A stretch of DNA of 64,000 nt from Macrotis lagotis. Lineage: Eukaryota > Chordata > Mammalia > Peramelemorphia > Peramelidae. Position 1 is the stretch's first letter. The number at the start of each line of letters is the position of its first letter. Shown here piece by piece: positions 44,042-55,689 of the stretch. The DNA is taken from positions 187,063,203-187,127,202 of the forward strand of contig NC_133661.1 of the NCBI RefSeq assembly GCF_037893015.1, given 5' to 3'. The position numbers were made by a program, and so were the translations under genes. The notes beneath the pieces were generated by a model. The model was not told the origin of the DNA. It did not search any database and saw nothing but the letters and a program-made list of their open reading frames with translations.

Positions 44042-44103
44042 ATGTCTATGGCCAAGGAGACATCATATGGATAGCCAAATGCCTTAAGCCAGAATTTTAA
44101 ATC
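44042..44103 (+). pseudogene. TEP1: Candidate next TEP1 exon, decayed
   Basis: After a pyrimidine-rich acceptor ('ttcctttatttatttattta' then g), the frame reads 'MSMAKETSYG' and then stop. A shifted frame gives 'IAKCLKPEF'. The recalled human continuation is 'SLAEGDKNKLVPLPACLRTA', so S-x-A-[KE] and CL[KR] fall in the right order if ~10 bp were lost. A donor-like 'ccag|gtgaga' follows at 44,101-44,106. The match is short and could be chance; position just after the clear exon is the main support. Confidence 0.33.
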
Positions 44104-44304
44104 TGCCAGGTGAGACATTTTCCAAATGTCACATTTGGGATGTTGAGTCAAAAAGATCCTAACCTCAAATCATACTGAACAACAACTCTTTCAATCTTGT
44201 CCCAATAAGCTTGTCACCTGTAGTGTTATCTTTCAAACTCCAAAGGGTTACTGGCTTCCATAGACATTGTTTTAATCTAAATTTCCTTGATATCTGGATT
44301 TCAG

Positions 44305-44480
44305 ACTCAAGATAAAAAGCCAGTTTTCAGTCACATGAAGTCTTTAAAAGTATTTCCTATAATCAGACAGAGATTTAGCTCTAAACATTATAGTATAAAG
44401 GATCATAATATGCCACAAAACAAACAAAATTTTATCCATGTTGCATTGGTGATTTTGCTTCAAACAACAAAAGATTTGAA
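44305..44480 (+). pseudogene. TEP1: Possible further TEP1 exon remnant
   Basis: After 'gatatctggatttcag', the frame reads 'TQDKKPVFSHMKSLKVFPII' then 'RQRF'. The recalled human segment has 'EPPFSHRCFPRYIGFLREEQ' then 'RKF', so only PxFSH and the R-QR/KF spacing agree. Weak on its own; listed because it lies in the correct order. Confidence 0.22.
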
Positions 44481-44699
44481 AAGTCTAAAAACAATAATTT
44501 TAAACTCCATATAGAAACAACTTCTATAAAAACAATTTTCTCTGTTAATAAGATCATTTATTTTCTAGAAGCACTTCATCATCCTCCCACTTCCTCCTCT
44601 TCTTACCACACTTCCTCTCCCACTTTGAATCACATAGGCTACAATGAACAGAGCTATAACTAGGGTAGAGTCATTGGTTATTATTGTCCTAAGGTCACA

Positions 44700-44747
44700 A
44701 TATATATATATATATATATATACATATATACATATATACATATATAC
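44700..44747. repeat. (TA)n/(CATA)n microsatellite
   Basis: TA-rich tract with CATA interruptions. Confidence 0.95.
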
Positions 44748-45069
44748 TATTCACAGGAATACTCCTTACACCTGGCAAAAGACTGCATCCAGTCCTACAG
44801 TGTCACACCTAAGATTCAGTCTCTCTTGGTAGCCCTCATTCTCAAGCTAACTTTCCCAAGAGACCTATGGCTCATACTATTCTCTACTCTTCCCTTTCCC
44901 AGCACATATGGGAAGTAAAGAAAGACTGAGAAGATATTAGCATTCTAGTGGCACCACAGGACACTCTGGAGTAAGGAGTGTGCAGATGGTGTTCAGATAG
45001 TCTTTACAGAATCTTTTTCATTTGCTCTCATCTTCAGTTGAAATTTAACATTTTCTTTCATTACTTAAA

Positions 45070-45258
45070 AACATTTTTCAAAGGAGGGATCCACAACTTT
45101 ACCAGACTGATAAAAGGTTCCATGATACACACAAAATTAAGGATACCAGCTCTTCAAGAAGGGTTAGTCCTCTCCCAAAATGATTTTGGCCAAAGTGGAC
45201 AATTTGGTGCATTACCCTTCCCAAAGGAAGTTGCCCAGAATGCAGGAATTCTGCATTA
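45070..45258 (+). pseudogene. TEP1: TEP1-like exon remnant
   Basis: The plus frame reads 'GGIHNFTRLIKGSMIHTK' and, 36 residues from G-S-M-I-H, 'GALPFPKEVAQNAGIL'. The recalled human TEP1 has VGIS...HGKSVIHSRQ and, 35 residues on, ALPFPSNITLMRRIL. The anchors [KG]S[VM]IH and ALPFP are therefore co-linear with nearly identical spacing, while the middle is scrambled. The upstream exon boundary is unclear. Confidence 0.42.
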
Positions 45259-45479
45259 TAGCTCAAAAAATATCCTATTTCTCTTAAGTGCCCATCATTA
45301 TACTATCTGTTAGCTTGTCTCAGAAATATGCAAATAAATACTATTGAAACTTCTAATATGTCTCAAGGAGTCACTTTATTTTTATTTTTATTTTTTTTGG
45401 TGGCAGATGTTTTATTTCTGATGAAGATGCCAAGATTTTATATGCTTACTTGACCCCTCTATTGACTTTGAGGTTCACA

Positions 45480-46010
45480 TTACCAATTGTCCATTAGATA
45501 TTTCAAACTATATGTCCCATAGATATCTTAAACCTCTGATTTCTGATAAACTGATTATGCCTCACTATCTTTCCACCAATCATTCCCTCTTCCAACTTCA
45601 CAATAACCATGTATCCTCCCAGGATACATGCTCACAATCCAAGTATTATCCTCCATTTCTCACCCCATATCTACTCTGTTGCTAAGGCTTGTTAATTTTT
45701 ACTTTTATAACATCTCTCCCATTTGCTACTGTCTCTCATCTAACATTGCTACTACCCTGTCAGTCCTTATCATCCTACACCTAGATTATTTCATTAGGCT
45801 ACTATTTGTTCTCCTGCTTCAAGTCTTTCCTCACTCCAGTTCATCCTCCAATCAGTTGTCAAATTGATCCTCTTAAAGATTCATGTCCCATCCCTTTTCA
45901 TTAAATACCAGGGATCCCTTATCCCCTATAATATCAAATACAAAATATTCTGTTTGGTATTAAAAACTAACCATATTCTAGCATGCCCATCCTCCATTCT
46001 AGTTTTTTTA
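45480..46010 (+). mobile_element. L2 LINE, ORF2 C-terminal region
   Basis: Follows the same order as 21,360-21,935: 'gtattatcctccatttctca', 'tcttcctcactccagttcat' variants, then 'tcaaatacaaaatattctgt'. Sense, decayed. Confidence 0.65.
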
Positions 46011-47280
46011 GGTTTCTTGTACTTTCCCTTTTTGGGGGGGTTATTTATTTTATATTATTACAAAATCTTGTTATAAGAATAAACACAAGTATCCCTCTTC
46101 CCCAAGAAGATGGGAAACCTCAAGAATAGTGAGAGAGGAAAAAAAATGTACTTCAGTCTGTGTTCAGATTCCAATGGGTCTGTCTCTGGGATGAGTTGCT
46201 TTCTTTATCATAAGTTCACCAGAGAAGTTCCTTCAATATTTTCCCCACAGATGCTATTACTAGCTGTATTTCCCTCCATTCTATTCCTCCCCACTCTCAC
46301 TTATTCTATTCTCTCTCTCCTTTCATCCTGTCCCTGTTCAAAAGTGTGTTTTATCTGAGTACCCTCTCCCACAATTTTCCCTCTCTTCTATCACCTATTC
46401 CCCCCTTCTCTCCCCCCATTCCCCTTTATCCCATCCCTTTCTTCTCATTTTTCTCTAGGGTAAGATAGATTTCTATACTCCATTAAGTGGGTATGTTATT
46501 TCCTCTCTGAGCCTTTTCTGATGAGAATGATGGTTCACTCATTCCCCCCTGCCTTTTCCCATTCCACTCCATTGAAAAAGCTTTTTCTTGACTCTTATGT
46601 GAAATATCTTAGCCCCTTCTTCCTCCCAACACTTTCCTTTATCACCCATTGACTCTATCTTTTTACTATATTATACCATTATATTCCGCTCCTACCTGTG
46701 TACTGTCTATATATGCTCCTTCTAAAAGCTCTTATAAATGAGGGAGTTCATATGAGCTATCAGTATCTTCTTCCCAAACAGGAATACAAACAGTTCAACA
46801 TCATTTAGTTCTTCATAATTAGTCCTTCTCATCCATCCCCTCTATGGTTCATCAGAGTCCTGTACTTGAAGAGCAAACTTTCTATTCAACTCTGGTTGTT
46901 TCAATAGGAAAGTTTAAAAGTCCCCTGTTCCATTGAAAGTTCACCTTTTCCCCTGAAAGAGGATATTCAGTTTTGCTGGGTAGTTGATTCTTGGTAGTAA
47001 ACCAAAATCTTTTGCCTTCTAGAATATCATATTCCAATCCCTATGAGCCATTAATATAGTTGCTGCCAGATCCTGTGTAATATAGAGCCATGGTAGTTGA
47101 ATTGTTTGTATCTGGCAGCTTTTAGTATTTCCTCTTTGACTTCGGAGTTTGGAATTTGGCTAAAATATTCCTGGAAGTTTTTCTTTTGGGATCTCTTTCA
47201 GAAGGTGACTGGTGAATTCCCTCAATTTCCATTTTACCCTCTGCTCCTAGGATCTCAGGGAAAATTTTCTGTATTATTTC

Positions 47281-47446
47281 TTTTTTTTTTTTAGTTTTTT
47301 TTTTCAATGCAAATGGGGTTAAGTGGCTTGCCCAAGGCCACACAGCTAGGTAATTATTAAGTGTCTGAGACCAAATTTGAACCCAGGTACTCCTGACTCC
47401 AGGGCTGGTGCTTTATCCACTATGCCACCTAGCCACCCCCTGCCCC
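47281..47446 (-). mobile_element. Marsupial short SINE inside ORF1
   Basis: Flanked by tgtattatttctt at 47,270 and 47,447. It splits the HAL1-like ORF1, so it is younger than that element. Confidence 0.95.
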
Positions 47447-48082
47447 ATGTATTATTTCTTGAAAAATGAAGCCTAGGCTCTTTTCCTGGTCATGACTTTC
47501 AGGTAGTCCAATAATTTTTAAATTATTTCTTCTGGATCTGTTTCTGAGATCAGTTGTTTTTCCAATGAAATATTTCATATATTCTTCTAATTTTTTGGCT
47601 TTTTTGGAAGAGTTTATTTCTTCCTGATTTCTTGCAAAGTCATCAGCTTCCTTTAGTTCCATTCTGCATTTGTAGGAGTTATTTTCTTCAGAGAGCTTTT
47701 TTATCTCCTTTTCCAGCTGGTCAATTCTGCTTTTTAAGGCATTCTTCTCCTCATTTGCCTTCCATTTTGCTTTTTCCATTTGGCCTAAACTGGTTTTTAA
47801 CATATTATTTTCTTCAGCATTTTTTTGTATTTCTTTCACCAAGCTGCTGATTTGGTTTTCATGATTTATCTGCATTGTTCTCATTTCTCCTCCCAATTTT
47901 TCCTTCACCTTGCTTAATTGCTTTTCAGAGTCTTTTTTGAGCTCATCCATAGCTTGAGCGCATTTTCTATTTCTCTTAGAGGCTTTGGAAACTGAGGCTT
48001 CAAATTTGTCATCTTCTGAATCTTCCATGGGATCAAAGTAATTTTCTATGGTCCGATTCTTCTTTTTCTTTTGTTTGCTCAA
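47447..48082 (-). pseudogene. L1/HAL1 ORF1, N-terminal two-thirds
   Basis: Open for ~210 codons from 'MSKQKKKKNRTIENYF'. A long Lys/Glu-rich coiled coil spans residues ~45-160 ('GQMEKAKWKANEEKNALKS'), followed by the conserved entry to the RNA-binding domain ('LRNRSRRNNLKIIGLPE'). A SINE at 47,281-47,446 interrupts the domain. The C-terminal part follows on the other side (to ~46,870) with frame damage. This is retrotransposon, not host, coding sequence. Confidence 0.85.
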
Positions 48083-48878
48083 TTCCTCAGCCTAAGACTA
48101 ATTTACTGCACTTCCAAGGCTTTGGAGTTTTTTGGGGACACGCACTGGGACCTTTATTCCTCCAAGGTATTATATTCTCTTGCCTGTGCTTTGATATATA
48201 GAAGACTACAGGAACTCCCCTCTGCTCTGGAGCTGTGAGGAGTGTCCCTGCTCCATTACTGTAGTATGGAAGCCCAAACTGCAACCTCGATCTGAGTGTG
48301 GGCAAACAGCAGAGTCCTATCTCAGGGAGAGCAGAGAGATTTATGCAATCTTTCCTGACCCCCTTACCATCTGTGGGCTATGTTCTGGAGGTGCAGGCTG
48401 GCTTCCCTGATTCCTGTTGCAGGTTCTTACCATAGGACTGCTCTGAGGCCAGGGCATCCCAGTCCTCACTCACTCTGGTACAGTAGAGTTTTCTTGCTGC
48501 CCTTCAAGTTGTTCCTGGTGATCCCTGGGCTGCACTGTAGCTGTGGCTTTTTTCCAACCCCTGGTCCCAGTGAAACAGACCTTTCCCACAGAACTTCTAA
48601 GTTACTTTGGACTGGGAAATTGTATCACTCAGTCTTTCTGTGGGTTCTGCCCCTGTAAATTTTGGCTAGAATGATAATTTGATGGATTTGGGGGTTTTGA
48701 GGGGAAGGAGTTTCCAGGAAATGCTGCCTTCATCCGACCATTTTAGCTCCACCCCAAGGAGCTGCTTTAAAACACAACAGGAAGCAAACTGGAGCTGGAA
48801 GTTGTTAACCTTGAGTTCCTGTTTCTAATGTATAGTTCTTATCCCCTTACATATACAAATTTTCATCAATTTATTTAT

Positions 48879-49026
48879 TTTTTAGCTTTTGCAAGGCAAT
48901 GGGGTTAAGTGGCTTGCCCAAGGCCACACAGCTAGGTAATTATTAAGTGTCTGAGGCTGAATTTGAACTTAGGTACTCCTGACTTCAGGGCCGGTACTCT
49001 ATCTACTGTGCCACCTAGCTGCCCCT
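48879..49026 (-). mobile_element. Marsupial short SINE, antisense
   Basis: Flanked by catcaattta / tatcaatttc. Lies just outside the 5' end of the HAL1-like element. Confidence 0.9.
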
Positions 49027-49039
49027 ATCAATTTCATTA

Positions 49040-50810
49040 AATTAATTCATTCAATAAATATTTACTAAGTGTCTATTATGTCCTTGGTACTGCGTTAAGC
49101 TCAAAGGATACTTAAAGAGGTGACAGACAGTTTCTACCTTCAAGGAGCTTATAATATTATGGGAGAGACATCATGTAAATAAAGTTATACATAGCAAGTT
49201 ATATTCAGGATAAAAGGGAAATAATTAAAAGAACAATGGAGGAGGTAAGGAAGACTTCTTGTAGAAAGTGAGATTTTTAGCCACAACTTAAAGGAAATCA
49301 AGGACATCATTCATTGTAGCAGAGGATGAAGTAAATTTCAGGTACAGAGAATAGCAAAAGAAAATGCATGGACAAAAAGGGGAACATCATTGTCACTGAA
49401 CTGGTGTCAAGGAGTAAGGTCTAAGAAGATTAGAAAAGTAGTAGAGGTTTTCTACAGGAAAGGTAGGTTATAAAGGACTCTGAATACCAAACATAAGATT
49501 TTGTATTTTCTCCTAGAGTCAATGAGAAGCCATTTGAGTTTATTGAGTAGGGGGGAGTCACAATCAGATCTGAATTTTAGGACAATAATTTTAGTGACTG
49601 AATGGAGAATGGATTGGAGTAGGGTAGATTAGAGACAGTCATACCCACCAAGAGGCTATAGTAGTAATCATAACATGAGGTGGCAAGGGCCTGCACTAGA
49701 GTGATGGCAGTGTCAGAGGAGAAAAGAAGGCATATTTAAGAAATATTGTGGGGGCGGCTAGGTGGTGCAGTGGATAAAAGCACCGGCCCTGGAGTCAGGA
49801 GTACCTGGGTTCAAGTCTGGTTCCAGACACTTAATAATTACCTGGCTGTGTGGCTTTAGGCAAGCCACTTAACCCCATTTGCCTTGCAAAAAAAAAAAAA
49901 CCTAAAAAAAAACTAAGAAATATTGTGAAGGTGACATAGACAAGCCTTGGCAACAGTTTGGATATGTAGGATGAAAACTAAGGAGGGATCCAAGATGATT
50001 TCTAGACTGTATATCTGAGGGACTAAGAAAATGGTTTTGTCTTCTACAGTAAAAGGTAATGTGGTAGTGGAACAGAATGGGGGGGCGGGGAATAATGAGT
50101 TCTATTTTGAATATGTTGAGTTTACAATGTCTACTGACATCCAATTTGAGATTTCTGGAAGGCAGTTGGAGGTGTAAGATTGGAGATGGGTAGAGATATT
50201 GGGTCAAGAAAGGTAGATTTGAAAATCATGAACCCAGAAATGTTAATTCCATGGGAACTGAGCAGAACAGCCAGTGAAATAGTCTGGAAGAAAAAGAGGC
50301 CCCCCAAGACAACCATGAGGGACACCTATGATTAGATTGTGTCCTCTAAAGGGAGATCCAGCAAAGGAAATAGAGAAGTGATGAAATAGGTAGGAGGAAA
50401 ACTAGAAGAGAGTGGTATACCAAAAAACCTAGAGAGAAGAAAGTATCAAAGAGGAGAATGATCAACAGTGTCATGACTGCAAACAAGTCAATGAGAATGA
50501 GAATCAAGAAAAGTGTACTAGGTTTGTTAACTAGAAATCATAAGTAACTTTGGAGAGAGTCATTAGGGTGGTTAAGAAGAGAGTGAGAGGAGAGAAAGTA
50601 GAAGCACCTACTGTAGATGTTTTTTCAAGGAGTCTAGTTACAAGGAGTAGAAGAAAAATAGGACAATAGTTAGTAGTGATGGGAGGATCAGGTGAAGGTT
50701 TTTTTTCAGGACACAGACATGTCTCCAGAGACAGGGGCAAAAAAAGGAATGACTTCTCAGTTCTGCAATGAAGCTTAAGCCTCCTCGGTCCTGTGTCCAA
50801 ACAATCCAGA
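49040..50810. repeat. Ancient ~2-kb interspersed repeat (SINE-interrupted)
   Basis: Shares ordered phrases with 16.7-18.4 and 54.6-55.6 kb: 'ttactaagtgtctattatgt', 'cctagagtcaatgagaagcc', 'tgaatatgttgagtttacaa', 'ggaaggcagttggaggtgta' and 'gatcaacagtgtcatgactg'. It is a mammal-wide family I cannot name. Non-coding here. Confidence 0.6.
49751..49912 (+). mobile_element. Marsupial short SINE
   Basis: Near-consensus, flanked by aagaaatattgtg at 49,738 and 49,914. Inserted into the older repeat. Confidence 0.95.
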
Positions 50811-51061
50811 GTTAAATGTAGAATTTATGGGTATAGAACCTTTAAGTTTACTACTACAATGTATCTAGGTGAAGTCAGATTCTCTCTCTTGATTTCTACC
50901 AAAATATCTGAATGCTTGAAATAATTCCAACAGCATTTACAAAGCATTGGCTACATTTTAACCACTGTTCTAAGTACTCAGTCCCTTAGGTTTGCTACAT
51001 AGGAGTCACAAAGGAAAAAAAAGATTCTTTCCAAAGAAATGGGAATGAGTGAATGTTAGTA

Positions 51062-51062
<1 letters not shown>

Positions 51063-51100
<38 letters not shown>
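51063..51100. repeat. (CA)n microsatellite
   Basis: About 18 CA units. Confidence 0.95.
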
Positions 51101-51106
<6 letters not shown>

Positions 51107-51279
51107 GCAAAAGGTTGAGGAAAGATGAGATTTTTCCACTCTGTATTTTGTCTTTCTTTCCATCCTCAAAGTTTAACACAGGATTAACACATACTAAACA
51201 TGATAAATGCTAGATGACTGACTGAACAATTCATTCTCATAAGGTTGCATCCCCAAGTAACCACTTTACTTCACAGATT

Positions 51280-51730
51280 CTCTACTCTACCTTTGCAATA
51301 TTTTTGAGGAGATGCTCCTGCCACCTGCAAGGTCTTCTTTTACCTTACTTCTCACCCGTCCATGGATATTGGCCTTATCAACAAGAACCTCCCATCTCTG
51401 AGCTCTGACCAATTTTTCTGACTCCTTCATGCTTAAAACACTATCTTTACTCATCTCCTTTTGCATTCCTGGTCTTCCTCTAAATCCCAATTAATTCTAA
51501 CCTTCTTTAGGAAGCCTTTCCCAACTCCTCCTAATTCCAGTTCTTTCCCTCGCTTAATCATTTCCTATTTATCTTTTATATAGCTTGTTTGTATATATGT
51601 TTGCTTGTTTCCTCCCTCTTTAGATTGTGAGTGAAGGCAAGGATTCTCTTTCCTCTTTTTTACATCCCCAGGACTTTGCATAATAACTAGCACAAAGTAG
51701 GTGCTGGAAAATGTTTATAAATAAGTTGTC
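51280..51730 (+). mobile_element. L2 LINE 3' end
   Basis: 'ggaagcctttcccaactcct', 'tcatttcctatttatctttt', 'cccaggactttgcataataa' and 'aaagtaggtgctggaaaatg', in the standard L2 3' order. Confidence 0.85.
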
Positions 51731-51889
51731 ATTTTCTACTGAAACTGCTTATCTGCTGAGACAATATTGCCATCAACTGGATCTGATACCTGCTAGTAAG
51801 ACATCTTCCTCAAGGGGATTGTTATCCCTCAGTCAGCTTGCTTTTTGAGGTGGAGGGTGCTATTAATCAAAAAGATTTAATTTTGTTGC

Positions 51890-52570
51890 CTTTTTAAAAA
51901 AAATGATTTTATTGATGTTTTCTGTTTCTTACATTATTATAGCATCCCATTTATTTTTTCCTCTCCCCCTACCTGAGACCCATCTGATATGACAAAGAGT
52001 GAAAGCTTTTTAAGAGAGGGGAAAAAAATCAGCATAACTAATCAATTTATTGAAAACATCTGAAAGCCTGTGCAAAAGTGTAACAATGGTAAAAACCCCC
52101 ACCTCCCATCAAAGTAGGAAAGATTTCTCATATCTCTTCATTCAAGTCGCACTTGATCTTTATAATTTTGAATTTTTAGTGCAATACTATTTGTTCAATT
52201 TACATTGTTGAGATTGTGGTGTAAAGTGTTTTTCTTGATTCTACTTCATTCTGGATCAGTTCATAGCTTTGCATTATACATCAAACAGCAATCAAAAGTA
52301 CTTCTCAAATGTTTATTTTTTGTCTCTACTCTTCAGATGGAAATGCACCTAGTTCCTCTCCTGGATATATATTAGAGTAAATAGAGCTATAACTAGGTGC
52401 AGTAGCAAAATCTTTATCTCAAAATGCCATCATGATGATACAGAACATGTTTACTCCGCATAGAAGTCCAGGATTTTTTGAAGTAATCTTATTTAGCCTG
52501 ACTTACTATATAGAACTATTACATTCATATACCATAATTTATTAGTCATTCCCCAAATGTTTTTAAAAGG
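51890..52570 (-). mobile_element. Diverged L1 3' region, antisense
   Basis: Starts with a complement-of-3'-end ('gattttattgatgttttctg', 'tttcctctccccctacctga') and ends with 'cataatttattagtcattcc', antisense to ORF2. It contains the left member of the 58-bp inverted pair. Confidence 0.5.
52376..52433 (+). repeat. Left arm of a 58-bp inverted repeat pair
   Basis: The reverse complement of this segment matches 53,783-53,840 with one mismatch in 58 bp. Core phrase 'gagctataactaggtgcagt'. A shorter, partial relative ('agagctataactagggtaga') is at 44,652. Confidence 0.9.
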
Positions 52571-53022
52571 CAATTTAAGAGACAACTTCTTAGATTCTAC
52601 TTCTTTGTTCCCTCTCCTTTATATTGTCCCCTTCAAGATCAAGAAGTCTGTGGTCAAATACTGGGGTGTTTATTTTGCTTGAGTTGTAACTACTAAACAG
52701 TCCTTTACAATATCAAGGTCTTTCTTAGTCCCCTCATCCCTTTTCACTATCCAGATTAACTGCAGAGTTTGATATATTTCAATACCAAGGAATTTGTTTC
52801 TGTTTCCATTAAGGTTCATTTTTCCTGCTACATTATTATACTTAGCATTCCAAGACAAGTTATTCTTGTTTTTAAGTTTAGAACTTTTGCTTTTTGGAAT
52901 ATAATATTCCACTATCTCCTCCCCTTTAATCTAAAAGCTCTTGTTTCATGTTTGATCTGGATTATATGTAGGGGGTACAGTGTTTTATTGTGTCTCTGTT
53001 GGTTATCTGTACCTGCATGAGC

Positions 53023-53250
53023 TTAGGGACAACTAGGTGGAGCAATGGAGAGTGTGCTAAGATCGATCAGGAAGACTCAACTATTTGAGTTTAAATATGA
53101 CTCTGTGTGACAGACCCTGAACAGTCACTTAACCTATTTGCCTCAGTTTCCTCATCCATAAAATGAACTGGGGAAGGAGAACCACTCCAGTATCTTTGCC
53201 ATTAAACCCTAAGTGGGGTTACAAAGAGTCCAATCTGACTGAACAACATG
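53023..53250 (+). repeat. tRNA-derived SINE with RTE-type tail
   Basis: 'gacaactaggtggagcaatg', 'cctcagtttcctcatccata', 'caaagagtccaatctgactg', then aacaac. Same class as 4.4 and 56.7 kb. Confidence 0.75.
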
Positions 53251-53564
53251 GGTCTGTCATGAGTCTGTATATGAAACTTGAAGGATAGCAAAATATCTCT
53301 AATCCTAATGGAAAATCTCAATGTAGTTTTCCTAGAAAATATGTACTGGCAGGGATTAGTTTTTATTTGAGTTTGAATAAGATGATCTCTGTCTTGAAGA
53401 TTGTCAAGAGCATATTTATTAGAAAAAGCACAAATCAACATTATGTATAATGTATTATATTTTTTAGTTATTTTCTTAAATATTTCCCAATTACATTTTA
53501 CTGTCTTTCTGTGCTCAGGCCCTGAGTTTGAAACTTCAAATCTAATATCATTCTCTTCTTTTAA

Positions 53565-53670
53565 AGATAAACATTCTGAGATCCAGAAGGGATAAATGAC
53601 TGATCCAATATCCCACAGAGAGAGTAAGGGAAGTGGTTTGAATTCTCGATCTAACATTCTACCATGTGAT
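53565..53670 (-). repeat. MIR-like SINE, antisense
   Basis: 'taaacattctgagatccaga' and 'gactgatccaatatcccaca', then 'gtttgaattctcgatctaac', a diverged antisense MIR. Confidence 0.5.
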
Positions 53671-53782
53671 TGGGAAAATGTGAAAGAAAAGAATGGGGTC
53701 ATAAAGATTGATTTAAAAAGATAAAACTGAAATAGAGAAGATAAAATTGGAGGCAAGAGAGGACCACAAAGACCAGAAAGGA

Positions 53783-53840
53783 ATGATGGCATTTTGAGAT
53801 AAAGATTTTGTTACTGCACCTAGTTATAGCTCTATTTACT
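53783..53840 (-). repeat. Right arm of the 58-bp inverted repeat pair
   Basis: Reverse-complement partner of 52,376-52,433, 57 of 58 identical. The sequence around both arms does not continue the match. Confidence 0.9.
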
Positions 53841-54008
53841 TAACTATGATTTAAATATGAAATCATACATACATTGCAAAATAATAACAAAGGAAATAGC
53901 AAAAGTGGTGGTTATCATCCTATGAATCCAAGTACCTACTCCTTCCTTTCTCAATGAGTTCAGTGACTGACTTCCAGTCTTTCTCTCCATTCCAGTTCCC
54001 ATTCTCAA

Positions 54009-54028
54009 TATATATATATATATATATG
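54009..54028. repeat. Short (TA)n tract
   Basis: About ten TA units. Confidence 0.9.
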
Positions 54029-54029
54029 T

Positions 54030-54590
54030 TCCCTCTAATTCTTTTACTTCCTAGTGCCTATTTTGATTCAATGACCTTCTCCTCTACTCCAGCTCAACTA
54101 CCCCAAGTACTCTACCATCATGAGCATAAAATATAAGATTTCTTCATTTGAATATAAACTTTTATCATCTTATCTTTTCCTGTGCCTTGAGTGTGACTAC
54201 TAATCTGGTTTTTCTTTCTTACCATGAATTCCAAACTTACTAGGTCTCATCTTTTTACTAAACCATCTCCTTCATTTCAAACCTTTGGTGAATCACTTCA
54301 ATTATAAACTCTCCTATACACTCAAATTCCTTGTCCTATTAATCTATCACCAATTACTGCTTTCTAAACTCCACCCTTGGATTACTTCCATTATTAGCTT
54401 CTTGATTGGGTCCACTACAAATTTATTTTATATATATAATCTGAACCAGGTCTTTAATACAACAAGGAAATCTTATTAAACCTCCCCATTCAATTTCTTT
54501 TCCTAATCACCTCAGAGGCTATGATGTCCCATTTAATATCTTCTTTCAAGTTTCTATCTCAATCTTTGAATCAATTAAAAAATCCATTAA
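54030..54590. other. Intergenic, nothing recognised
   Basis: Pyrimidine-rich AT sequence with short frames only. Confidence 0.35.
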
Positions 54591-55600
54591 TGTTCATTTA
54601 GTATCTATTACATCCAAAGCATTTTAGGTGCTAGAGATATAAAGATAAGCACAAAACTAGCTCCTCTCATAGGGTTATGAGGATTTCAAGGGAAACATAT
54701 AGATGTGAGTAAATTTTTTAAAATGATAAAAATATTCATGGGGGTATGATAAAAAATAATTCTGATACATTCTGGGGGAAAGGACACTGCCAACTGAAGG
54801 GAATAAAGGAAGGACTTACCACTTGAGATTTAAAAGAAGCTATGCATTCCAAGGGGTGGAGGAGTTGAGGGAGCCTATTCTAGAAGGGGAAGACTTTGTG
54901 TATAATCATAGAAGATAAATAAGAAACATTCTATAAGTATTAAGAAATAGGCCAGTCCAGTTGCAAACTGAGATTAATAGGAGAGCAATGCATAAAGGAT
55001 TTAAAGGTAGGTTATAGACAGATAAAGGAAAGGTTTTTCAATGTCAAAGAGAAAAGTTTATGTTTTATCCTAGAGTCAAAAGCTCTGGCATTTTCTCACC
55101 TGCAGTGGTTAGACCTGAGATGAAGATCTCATGTTTGATTTCACATTGACCTTGGGGTTTGGGGTTTGATTTGTTCTTATTTCTTGCTTTGAGTCACTAC
55201 ATACTCTTTGTCTCTGACTTCTGCTTTCAAGCCTACTTGATTCCAAGAGTATGCTTTTCTTTTCTTTTTCCTTTTTTTTTATTCAGGTGCTTTGTTCACC
55301 TGGCTACCCAAACTCAATAGAAAAAGAACATCCTGTCATTCTCCCCTGACAACTGAATGGAGATAGCCCCCAATCAAAGGAAGTTGACCACTTCAGAATC
55401 ATGAGGAGAAGTGTAAAGCTAAATATTTTATTAAAAGTAAGATTTGGGGAAAAAGCATTCAACAAATCTTGAGTTCATTAACATTGAAAGATGAGTTGGT
55501 GTTTAGGGAAAGGAATTTGTTTTATTTTGAGCATGTTGAGTTTGACATACTTTAACAGAACATGCACTTGGAGACACAGAATAAACTCTGTTGGGTATGT
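54590..55600. repeat. Third copy of the ancient ~2-kb repeat
   Basis: 'ttagtatctattacatccaa', 'ttttatcctagagtcaaaag' and 'attttgagcatgttgagttt' fall in the same order as in 49.0-50.8 kb, with an unrelated stretch near 55,140-55,330. Confidence 0.45.
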
Positions 55601-55689
55601 GCAATTGGAGCTCCTGAATTCCAGTTCCACAATTACAGTTGTTTGCTAGATGATTCCATCTAAATATGTCTAACAACCCCTTAATCAAC

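Larger units (their letters stand above)
46025..48757 (-). mobile_element. Near-complete HAL1-like element
   Basis: On the minus strand: a 5' terminus at ~48,757 ('gtggagctaaaatggtcgga'), ~675 bp of 5' UTR, ORF1 from 48,082, an ORF1 C-terminus ending near 46,870, then ~850 bp of 3' UTR ending near 46,025. Total ~2.6 kb after removing one SINE. ORF2 (endonuclease/reverse transcriptase) is absent, as in HAL1 elements, which depend on L1 in trans. The 3' UTR aligns with the copies ending at 19,476 and 23,850. Confidence 0.78.

Noticed and set aside
47447..48082. Long coiled-coil open frame considered as a host gene
   Set aside because: Matches L1-type ORF1, has the L1 5' terminus upstream and sibling copies in the window; retrotransposon protein.
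53202..53792. 196-codon open frame on the minus strand
   Set aside because: It runs across an antisense MIR scrap, unique AT-rich sequence and a SINE tail. It has no domain, Kozak or splice support; length alone is not evidence.
52376..53840. Inverted pair considered a classical cut-and-paste transposon
   Set aside because: No matching 8-bp or TA target duplication is visible outside the arms, so only the inverted repeat itself is claimed.
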